This document shows positions 1 through 7,415 of a stretch of 64,000 nucleotides of DNA, piece after piece; positions within the stretch are counted from its first letter, which is position 1; every line of letters starts with the position of its first letter. The position numbers and the translations under genes were made by a program. The notes under the pieces were generated by a model. That model made no database searches, was not told the DNA's origin, and worked only from the letters and a program-made list of their open reading frames with translations. Source of the stretch: Chersky-840 sp963810195 (GTDB taxonomy: Bacteria > Actinomycetota > Acidimicrobiia > Acidimicrobiales > UBA8190); assembly GCA_963810195.1 (NCBI GenBank), contig CAWEMO010000005.1:1-64000 (forward strand), given 5' to 3'.

Positions 1-1890
1 ACGACAATGACAACCGGGTGACCGGGATCACGTACTCCAGCACGGGTTCGGGATACTCTGAGCCCAGCAACGTCACTTACACCTACGACTACGACGGCAA
101 CCGCACCCACATGACCGATGGCAGTGGCACCACCACGTACGCGTACGACACATTGGAACGCCTCGAATCCGTAACCAATGGAGCGGACAACGTTGTCACC
201 TACGGCCATGACGCCGATGGCAACATCACATGCATGTCCTATCCCAACAGCGGGTCGACCACGTGCCAAACCGCCTCGTCCGGAACAGGGCTCGTGCCCT
301 ACGCGTACAACGGTGCCGGTGAGGAGACCTCGATGACAGACTGGCTGGGTCGGGCAACGTCCCGTCCTTCGGCTACGACAGTGACGGGAATCTCACCACT
401 ATTACCTTCCCGTCTGGCACGACGACCTCGGTCACAGACACCTACGACGATGCCGACGCCCTTAACAACACCTCGTACAAGATCGGGACCACAACGACCA
501 ACCTAGCTGCGCTCGGCCGAAATTCCGATGAGCTGATCGGCTCGACAACTCCCCCAGTCGGCACTGCAACGACGTATGGTTATCACCCCCTTAATCGAGT
601 CACGACGGGGACCACCGCCAGCTACACCCACGACGCCGCCAGCGAGCTCACGAGCGTCTCGCCCATTGGGGGGTCCACGACCGACTTCTCGTACAACGCT
701 GACGGACAGCTTTGTTGGACGGGTGCCAGTACGGGCACGTGCTCGTCCCACCCAGCGGGGCCACTACGTTCTCCTACAGCACTGCAGGAGAACGCCTGAG
801 TACTACACCTTCGGTATCCAATCCCACCACCTACGGCTGGGACCAGGCCGGCAACCTGGTTTGCGAGACAGCCCCGAATGCTTCGAGCTATAGCTGCTCG
901 AACCAACACAGCACCGTCACCACCACCTACGCCTACAACGGTGACGGCCTTCGCATCTCTGACACACCGGCCGGTGGATCGGCCCAGCAGTTCACTTGGG
1001 ATGTCAGTGGCTCTGTGCCCCAGCTGCTCGAGGATGGCACTAGCTACTATTTGTATGGCCCGAATACGGGATCGGGTCCACTGGAGCAGATCTCGATCAG
1101 CGGCTCGACTCCGACCTACCTCATCTCGGACACGACCGGTGTGAGGGAGCAGATTGGTAGCACCGGATCTGTCGTCGGCTCAATGAGCTACGACACCTAC
1201 GGGAACCGGTGCTCGACGTGTTCGATCTCGACCCCATTCGGGTTTGAAGGGGCATACACCGACGCCAGCGGCCTTATTTACTTGGTGCACCGCTACTACG
1301 ACCCGGTGACAAGCCAATTCTTGAGCGTGGACCCCCTGGTGGACGAGACGGGAACGCCATACGCATACACCGGCGGAGATCCAGTTAACGGGAGCGACGC
1401 AAATGGCCTGATCACGTGCCCAAAGTGGCTTCCCGGATGTGGTGTTGTCACGGATGCTCAGAATGCGATCAGCGGATCGGTCTCAGGACTTTGGCACGCA
1501 GTAGAATCGCATGCATCTGAAATCTCATCGGTCACAGGAATTGCCGCGATTGCCGTTGCTGAAATTCCTGGAGTCGGGGAGGTAGCAGCCCCAGTCCTGG
1601 AGGCCACATCACTAGTGACTGGCGCGATAGCGACTCAAAGTGATCTTGAAAGTCACCAGTATTTGCAAGCTGCGCTCGATTCCCTCGGAACATTGATCAG
1701 CGCAGGAGGACTCGCTGCCAACGTGACATCAAGACTCGCCATGAGAGCCGCAGTCGAGGCGTGGGACGCTGGAGAAGCAGTGATACGTCTCGCCGGAACA
1801 GCGGAGAATGCACAACGGATTGAACAACTACTCGATAAAGTCGGGGCTGCAGTCAGTGCCTTGCAGCTCGCATTACCCAAGTCGTGCTAG
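1..1890 (+). pseudogene. RHS/YD-repeat protein, 3' part, two apparent frameshifts
   Basis: This is the C-terminal part of an RHS/YD-repeat protein; its N-terminus lies before the window. YD-type repeats (YDYDGNRTHM, YAYDTLERL, YGHDADGNI, YGYHPLNRV, YNADGQL) run to about base 1250. They end in the RHS core signature GLIYLVHRYYDPVTSQFLS (about 1270-1326) and PYAYTGGDPVNGSDANG. About 165 non-repetitive residues follow, the position where RHS and polymorphic toxins carry a variable tip domain; I do not recognise this tip. The coding frame changes near base 347 and again near 752, each time as if one base were missing from a G or C run, so it is either a decayed gene or a sequence with indel errors. 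The tip and what follows are visibly less GC-rich than the rest of the window, as expected for a recently swapped tip. Confidence 0.8.
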
Positions 1891-2075
1891 CCATCGTAAG
1901 ACAGAGTCGTGGAAGTCTGCCTTTCTGGTTGATACTGGGTACCGCCAGTCTGGCGACCGGAGTTGTTTACGGAGTTCTCTGGTACAGAAATAAGTCGAAC
2001 CGTAAGCGTTTAGCTTTGGCTTGGAGCGCCCTTGCTTGGGCGCTTCTTTGTTATGCTCGTGCCGCGACCCTGTAG
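1884..2075 (+). CDS. Small two-helix membrane protein, candidate RHS immunity protein
   Basis: A 63-residue ORF whose GTG start overlaps the stop codon of the RHS reading frame, suggesting translational coupling. Hydrophobic stretches at residues about 13-33 (PFWLILGTASLATGVVYGV) and 42-58 (LALAWSALAWALLCYA), separated by a basic loop (RNKSNRKR), predict two membrane helices. I recognise no family. Immunity genes for RHS and contact-dependent toxins normally follow the toxin tip directly, so the position is suggestive, but the function is inference. It is also short enough to be spurious. A perfect palindrome begins one base after its stop, consistent with this being the end of the transcription unit. 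Confidence 0.4.
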   Translation: MLAIVRQSRGSLPFWLILGTASLATGVVYGVLWYRNKSNRKRLALAWSALAWALLCYARAATL

Positions 2076-2076
2076 T

Positions 2077-2102
2077 GCCCATTGCACCTAGGTGCAATGG
2101 GC
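2077..2102. terminator. 26-bp perfect palindrome after the RHS module
   Basis: The half-site GCCCATTGCACCT is followed immediately by its exact reverse complement, centred between 2089 and 2090. As RNA it would form an 11-bp stem with a CTAG loop. There is no U-tract, so if it terminates transcription it is not a canonical intrinsic terminator. It starts one base after the stop of the small ORF ending at 2075. A dyad protein-binding site is an alternative reading. Confidence 0.5.
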
Positions 2103-2305
2103 GGGCCTTGCGTCCACGACATTTTCTACTCTTCGGTCGTGGTAGCCGCCTACAGGATAACGTTGAACGAAAGCATGTCCCACCGTGGCACCGAGATGAA
2201 CAAATAGGGTCGAACGCGTTCCGATTACGGCGCCCAGCCGAGTTGCGAGTGATACGCGGACCCGTCTGGGATAGGAAACGCCATCAACACGCACGGGTCT
2301 CACCC

Positions 2306-2394
2306 GGCAGAGCCGGCCCCGACGCCCAGTGTCCCGTGACCGGACCCGTCACGGCTCCCCTCCGGGCGGCCTGTCGGCCGGCCATTGACGGGCC
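2306..2394 (+). repeat. Foldable repeat element, copy A (upstream of relaxase)
   Basis: About 90 bp that align with 6351-6445 on the same strand. Both start GGCAGAGC, share CCCAGTGTCCCG, CCCGTCA and GGGCGGCC, and end in TTGAC plus GGCC. The outer arms pair (CCCGTCA with TGACGGG), enclosing two small hairpins (CCC-CTCC-GGG and GGCC-TGTC-GGCC). Sequence differs between the copies while pairing of the arms is largely kept, which suggests selection on a fold. Possible roles are an oriT-like site, a mobile repeat or a structured RNA. Confidence 0.65.
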
Positions 2395-2597
2395 GTCTCG
2401 CTGCGGTCTTGCGGCAGACAGCCTTTCGGAGGCTTTGGGAGTTCGAAGTCCGTCGTCCGTCACGCACCGTCGTCCGTAGGGCCGAGAATAAGTTCCTCTG
2501 TGGTCGCCCGAGGTGCGGGGATTCGAGTCAGGTCGTCGAAGACAAAGGGCGGTAGCTCTGCGTGAGTTCTCTCGGGCATGGCCTCCGGGCACTGGCG

Positions 2598-2619
2598 AAC
2601 GTCACCCCGCAACGTCACC
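2598..2619 (-). repeat. Two GGTGACGTT 9-mers on the minus strand
   Basis: AACGTCACC occurs at 2598-2606 and 2611-2619, start-to-start spacing 13. The same 9-mer family (GGTGACGTY) recurs in the opposite orientation at 3234-3242, inside the relaxase gene (5632-5640, 5653-5661) and downstream of it (6539, 6626, 6638). Such short polar repeats can be binding sites for a conjugation or replication protein; that role is inference. Confidence 0.45.
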
Positions 2620-3306
2620 CTCCCAGGTGGTGGCACTGTTGCGCCTCGGCGGAATCTCTTCATCCACGTGCGGAGTGCCCGGTTCGAATCTGGGCGGTTA
2701 TGGGAGGAACCTTACTCATCTCAGCTCTCCGTCGGTCGTGATGCTACTGCAGGCCGTCTCTGGCCTTCCGCTGCAAACCCGCAGCTGTCTCGCAGCCGCA
2801 TACGCCTTCGAGCACTCCCTCTCGGACTGTGTCACACTCATCCACAACGCTGATCACGGGGATTGCAAGGCGTCCCTTGCTGACGCAGAAGCCGCTGTGG
2901 GGATCTCCGGCTTGGGTGGTATTCCGACACTCCATCCCAAGCATCTGTGTCGTTTCCTTCACCTGCTTAACCGCCACACGTCCCATAGTGCAGGTGACCC
3001 GTCAACGCTCGGCATACGTTGACCAGCCGGACATCGAGTCCGGCTCGGCCAGCGATTCGAATGCACCCGTCGGCTCCGCCAGCCCTCTACAAACACTCCA
3101 CACCCCTGCATCTGCTGATGCCGCCTCGCGCACCCTGTCCGTGTTCGACACAGGGTGACAATCCGCCTTCAACGCCAGAACCACCCATCTGACGGCGAGA
3201 AATACCGCCGCAGCCTGGGAGGGTGATGTCCGGGGTGACGTCGGTCTGGATCATGGCGGCCCATGCGCCGATGGTCGTGTGCCTGGGGTTATCGAAGGCG
3301 ACGGCC

Positions 3307-6255
3307 GTGCTGTCGATAGGTCGCTTGGGTGTGGTGACCGGGGCCGAGTATTACCTGGCCAATGTCGCCAACTCGGTCGACGACTATTACCTGGGCCGAG
3401 GAGAAGCCCCGGGACAGTGGATCGGAGCCACCTCGGCTGCGCTCGACCTGACCGGAGTCGTTGATGCCGGAGCGCTGCGGAACCTACTCGAGGGCCGGGG
3501 ATGTGGAGGTGAGGACCTGGGGATCATGCGCCGGAGCGGCCGCCGGCCCGGGTTCGACCTGACGTTCTCCGCTCCGAAGGGCGTGTCACTGCTGTGGGCA
3601 TTCGGGTCGCCCGAGGTTCGAGACGTCGTGTCATCAGCGCATGACCGGGCCATTGCCGGTGTGATCGATCACCTGTCCGCCGAGGCCGCCTACGTCCGTC
3701 GTGGGAAGGACGGAAAGGACCTGGTGAGGGCCCACGGGTTCATCGCCGCCGGCTTCCGGCACCGCACGAGCCGCGACGGCGACCCGCAGCTGCACACCCA
3801 CATCCTCATCCCAAACGTCGTGTGTGGCACAGACGGGCGGTGGTCAGCACCCGACGCCCGCCAGCTGTATCTGTGGCAGAAGGCGGCTACCGCCATGTAC
3901 CAGTCCGCACTCCGGGCCGACTTGTCCCCCCTCGGAGTGTCGTGGTCGGTCAGGCGCAACGGACTGGGGGAGTTGTCCGACATCCCGAAAGGCATCCTGC
4001 GGGCGTTCTCGAAGCGTCGGGTCGATATCGAAGCGGTCCTCGAGAAGACCGGTTTCGAGTCCCAGCGAGCGGCCGAAGTCGCCGCCCTCGCCACCCGGCG
4101 GCACCAGCCCGGTCACCTCGAGCCCAGCGACGTGCTTCGCCGCAGGTGGGCGACAGAGCTCGCGGCGGTCACCGTCGCCGACGGTACCGAGGGGCCGAGG
4201 CCAGGCGCGATCACCGATATCACCGGGGCCCTCGGTGTCGGCCAGGGAATCTCTGATGCGTCTGTGTCCGACGCCGAGCGCGAGGAGATTCTGGCCGTGC
4301 TGGCCGGGGAGCGGTCGGTGGACCTGGCCGACTACGACCTCTCTGATCCGACGTCAGCTCGCGTCGCGCCCCTCACGCTGTTCGCCTCGACCTTCACCTA
4401 CAGAGACGCCCTGGCGGCGGTGGCCCGAGCTTTCGATGCCAGTCCTCGCCAGGTCGCCCGCCTCACGCGGCAGCTCCTGGACCGTGACGACGTGTTGTGG
4501 ATGATCGGTGACGGCAACGCGCAACCAGATGTCTCGGGACGCGGCCGGGAGCGTCGGGCCGCCACGGTCGGGGACCGGCGCTACACCACCGTCGAGATGC
4601 TCAAGGTCGAGGGGAGGATCGTGAACTCGGCCGTTCGTCGGGTCGGGCGGTCCGCCGGACAGGTGAGCGGGAGAACGATCGACCAGGTCCTGGCCACAAA
4701 CGGCCATCTCGACGGCGAGCAGGCCGAGGGGGTGCGCCAGCTCCTCGGATCAGGTAACGGCCTGGACCTCGTGATCGGCCAGGCCGGGACGGGAAAGTCG
4801 ACCATGCTCGGTGCCGCCCGGGCCGGATGGGAGTCCGCCGGCTACGAGGTCATCGGGACCGCCATCGCCTCCAGAACCGCGGCGGAGCTCCAGGCCAGTA
4901 CGGGGATCGAATCGCTCACGATGGCGCGACTATTGATCGACCTGGAACGGGGGGACACCACACTGACCCGCCGCCACGTGATCGTTGTCGACGAAGCCTC
5001 TCTCCTCGGCAGTCGCACCTTGGACCGGCTCCAACGCCAGATCGACGGGGCTCGGGCGAAGCTGGTTCTGGTGGGCGACAACCGCCAACTCTCCTCCATC
5101 GACGCCGGTGGGGCACTGCGGTCGCTGTCGCAGACCTTGTCCGCCCATGTCATCGAGCTGACCACCAACCGGCGCCAGAGCGAGGTCGATCAGGAGTGGG
5201 AGCGCCAAGCCCTTCTCCAGCTCAGAAACGGCGACATCGCCTCGGCCATCGCCGCCTACGACGCCCACGACCGCATCGCCATCGCCGCTGACGTCGTGGC
5301 CGCCCGTGAGCAGCTCATGAACCGGTGGTGGAGCGTCCACGCTGAGGCCACCACGGCGATCATGGCGGTGACGCGTGCTGATGTCTCCGCCCTCAACCAG
5401 TTGGCGAGACAACGGCGTCTCGAGGCCGGTGAGCTCGGTGAGGAGCTTCGCCTCGCCTCGGGCAAGGAGTTTGCCGTCGGGGACTGGATCGCATTCGAGA
5501 AGAACGCCCGTGCTCGCCTGGCATCCGCAGACCAAGGTGGCCGGTCGTCGACCGTGGCGATCCGCAATGGGACCTTCGCCACCGTTGTCGCCGTCCCCGG
5601 CGCCGGAGCCGACAACCCGGCCACCAGGGAAGGTGACGTTCCTCCCGGCCAGGGTGACGTCCCACCGGGGCAACGGGGCAAAGCGCTCGTCGTCGAGCTG
5701 GCATCGGGGCAACACGTCACCCTTTCTTCGCAGTACCTGGAGGAGTCCACCTCCCTCGGCTATGCCATGACCGTCTTTCGCTCCCAGGGCATCACCGTCG
5801 ACCATGCGTTTCTCCTCGGCAACGACACCTTGTTCCAAGAGGCCGGCTACACCGCCCTCAGCCGGGGACGGCTCTCCAACCACCTCTACTCCGTTGCTTC
5901 CGAAAATTCCCGGGCCGAGATCGCCCACCCCGACGAGGTCACCCCCCACCGAGACGCCTTGGTCGGCCTTGTCGATGCCCTGTCGCGCAGCCACGAACAG
6001 ACCATGGCTCTGGAGTCGCTACCGGCTCGCAGCACCGGTGTCCGCATCACCTGTGACGGTGAGCGCTCAGTGTCTGGGTCCATGGGAGAACCACCCCAGG
6101 CCTCGGTAGAGGAATGGTTTCAGCGCTTCGGACGAGATCTCGCCCGCAACGAGGAGCGGGCCCACGAACCCCCGACTCCCGCCCCAGCCCTTAGCTGGTC
6201 GTACGACGACGATCTCTCCTACGGCCGCGACTACGACGACGGGTTTGGACTGTGA
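3307..6255 (+). CDS. MobF-family conjugative relaxase-helicase (TraA/TrwC-like)
   Basis: Predicted 982-residue conjugal relaxase fused to a superfamily I helicase: it would nick one strand at oriT, stay linked to it through tyrosine, and unwind it for transfer. The N-terminus LSIGRLGVVTGAEYYL carries tyrosine pairs Y15/Y16 and Y27/Y28, as in TrwC relaxases. The HUH metal motif is DPQLHTH (H163, H165). The C-terminal half has Walker A GQAGTGKST (about 491), Walker B VIVVDEAS, VLVGDNRQL and the late helicase motif YTALSRGR. I chose GTG 3307 because family homology starts there and GAAGG lies 8 bases upstream; GTG 3223 would add 28 unconserved residues. A GDVPPGQ heptapeptide is duplicated near base 5640. 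No coupling protein or type IV secretion gene is adjacent, so the gene looks stranded. Confidence 0.9.
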   Translation: MLSIGRLGVVTGAEYYLANVANSVDDYYLGRGEAPGQWIGATSAALDLTGVVDAGALRNLLEGRGCGGEDLGIMRRSGRRPGFDLTFSAPKGVSLLWAFGSPEVRDVVSSAHDRAIAGVIDHLSAEAAYVRRGKDGKDLVRAHGFIAAGFRHRTSRDGDPQLHTHILIPNVVCGTDGRWSAPDARQLYLWQKAATAMYQSALRADLSPLGVSWSVRRNGLGELSDIPKGILRAFSKRRVDIEAVLEKTGFESQRAAEVAALATRRHQPGHLEPSDVLRRRWATELAAVTVADGTEGPRPGAITDITGALGVGQGISDASVSDAEREEILAVLAGERSVDLADYDLSDPTSARVAPLTLFASTFTYRDALAAVARAFDASPRQVARLTRQLLDRDDVLWMIGDGNAQPDVSGRGRERRAATVGDRRYTTVEMLKVEGRIVNSAVRRVGRSAGQVSGRTIDQVLATNGHLDGEQAEGVRQLLGSGNGLDLVIGQAGTGKSTMLGAARAGWESAGYEVIGTAIASRTAAELQASTGIESLTMARLLIDLERGDTTLTRRHVIVVDEASLLGSRTLDRLQRQIDGARAKLVLVGDNRQLSSIDAGGALRSLSQTLSAHVIELTTNRRQSEVDQEWERQALLQLRNGDIASAIAAYDAHDRIAIAADVVAAREQLMNRWWSVHAEATTAIMAVTRADVSALNQLARQRRLEAGELGEELRLASGKEFAVGDWIAFEKNARARLASADQGGRSSTVAIRNGTFATVVAVPGAGADNPATREGDVPPGQGDVPPGQRGKALVVELASGQHVTLSSQYLEESTSLGYAMTVFRSQGITVDHAFLLGNDTLFQEAGYTALSRGRLSNHLYSVASENSRAEIAHPDEVTPHRDALVGLVDALSRSHEQTMALESLPARSTGVRITCDGERSVSGSMGEPPQASVEEWFQRFGRDLARNEERAHEPPTPAPALSWSYDDDLSYGRDYDDGFGL

Positions 6256-6350
6256 GCCGAGATCCCGTCCGTCGTCCTTCGGTGGATCGGTCCAGGAAGA
6301 GTCTCGTCCCCTGATGCCCGGCACCGCAGGAGAAGCAGCACACAGGAGCC

Positions 6351-6445
6351 GGCAGAGCTGGCTCCGCACCCAGTGTCCCGGTGGCAGTGACCAGGCCCGT
6401 CAAGGCGCCCCCTTCGGGCGGCCTATCGGCTGGCCTTGACCGGCC
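6351..6445 (+). repeat. Foldable repeat element, copy B (downstream of relaxase)
   Basis: Second copy of the element at 2306-2394, in the same orientation. The arms GGCCCGTCAAGGC and GGCCTTGACCGGCC pair with a single mismatch (12 of 13) and enclose an inner hairpin CGCCC-CCTTC-GGGCG and GGCCTATCGGCT. The pairing is longer than in copy A, and several differences between copies keep or extend the stem. Confidence 0.65.
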
Positions 6446-6538
6446 CTCCCTGTGGGCGCCGACAATCGGAAACGGGTCCGACGGTGAGGTTGGATTGACC
6501 GGCGAAGGTGACATGCTAAGCGGCTATCTGCGCCTGAG

Positions 6539-6646
6539 GGTGACGTCCGGGTCGACGGCAGGGTGACGCTCGCAACGAAGTCGGTCGGGATACCACCTGG
6601 TCCCTCGAGCGTGGGCCTTTGAGCGGGTGACGTTGGAGGTGACGTT
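6539..6646 (+). repeat. Cluster of GGTGACGTY 9-mers
   Basis: GGTGACGTC at 6539-6547, GGTGACGCT at 6562-6570, and GGTGACGTT at 6626-6634 and 6638-6646. The last two are 12 bases apart start to start, as are the words at 3222 and 3234 in front of the relaxase. All are on the plus strand, opposite to the pair at 2598-2619. Confidence 0.5.
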
Positions 6647-6750
6647 AATCAGGACCATGGGTGGGGATCACCTCGCAGGATCTATGACTGAACCGTCGAC
6701 GCCGGGGATCGATCCACGGATTCGACACGACGCAGGAGCAAAGAGACTCC

Positions 6751-6951
6751 ATGACGACCTCACTCCCCGACGACGTACAGCACCTCTCCTGGGCCGCCGA
6801 GCAACTGGGGATTGGAACCTCGACTGCCTATCGCCTGGTCGCTGTCGGCAAGATACCCGGGGCGTTTCGGGTCGGAGCTCAGTGGCGGGTATCGGTCCCG
6901 CGCTTCCTCGCCGAGGTGCATGGAGAGACGGCGGACGGCGACTCCCGTTAA
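6751..6951 (+). CDS. Small helix-turn-helix protein, excisionase-like
   Basis: A 66-residue protein of the MerR-like/excisionase DNA-binding type. The pattern LSWAAEQLGIGTSTAYRLV, then G-K-IPGAFRVGAQWRVSVP, is the usual arrangement: an HTH with a STAYR recognition helix, followed by a wing ending in the R-V-G-x-x-W-R-V strand. Such proteins act as recombination directionality factors or small regulators in integrative elements. It starts at ATG 6751, with AGGAG 12 bases upstream (a little far). Its position after a relaxase gene and in a region containing a dead integrase supports a mobile-element origin. Whether it is Xis or a transcriptional regulator cannot be decided here. Confidence 0.8.
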   Translation: MTTSLPDDVQHLSWAAEQLGIGTSTAYRLVAVGKIPGAFRVGAQWRVSVPRFLAEVHGETADGDSR

Positions 6952-7415
6952 CTGTCGAAGGTGGGTGAGGCGGGCTGCCTCAGTGGTTTGCTGGGGCGTC
7001 AGGCGGCATCGATCTCTTGTGTAGGGGCGCAGAAAATGGCCGTTTCTCGGAGCGTTGCTCGGAATGTTCGTTGATGCCATGAGACGTGCCCGAAGGCTGA
7101 CACCGATCCGTCCCTAGTTTCGTCCCTAGTTGCGGCCCGAATTCGTGTGCCTAAGTTCCAGACGCCATGAGAGAACACGCAGCCCAACGACACAAACGGC
7201 GAACGGTGAACACAAAACGGCGTCGCCTGTCAGTCCATGCTCTACTACGACATCTAGGTCTGACCTTGGATTATTTCAGGGGCACGGAGGGACCGCACCC
7301 TCAGTTTCTCGGTACGTCCGACCGGCGCTGGTCGTTCGCACGTGGGGGCATCCGCGACGGTTATCTCGCTGCCCCCGGAGCGATACCAATCGGGCTCCCG
7401 AATCTCGTTAGCTCG
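6952..7415. other. Intergenic stretch, no gene recognised
   Basis: No supported coding region. The one visible structure is an 11-bp word CGTCCCTAGTT repeated with a 12-bp period at 7109-7131. The stretch lies between the excisionase-like gene and the 3' end of the large regulator on the other strand. Confidence 0.5.

Larger units (their letters stand above)
2103..3306. other. Gene-poor stretch between RHS module and relaxase
   Basis: No convincing gene: open frames here have compositions typical of shadow translations and match no family I know. It contains one copy of a foldable repeat (2306-2394), a short stem-loop AGCCT-TTCGG-AGGCT near 2421-2435, the repeated word GTCGTCCGT near 2452 and 2469, two AACGTCACC words (2598-2606 and 2611-2619), and a tRNA T-arm-like sequence at 2677-2695. 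The last 84 bases, including two more 9-mer words at 3222-3242, are open in the relaxase frame but are probably leader. Confidence 0.6.
6256..6750. other. Intergenic region with repeat B and 9-mer cluster
   Basis: No credible gene. The stretch holds the second foldable repeat (6351-6445) and a cluster of GGTGACGTY-like words at 6539-6547, 6562-6570, 6626-6634 and 6638-6646, plus a variant at 6507. It may be the promoter region of the small HTH gene that follows, or part of a transfer origin. Both are inference. Confidence 0.55.

Noticed and set aside
2513..3022. A 169-codon plus-strand frame in the gene-poor region
   Set aside because: No conserved pattern, no ribosome binding site, and it runs through repeat words; kept as intergenic.
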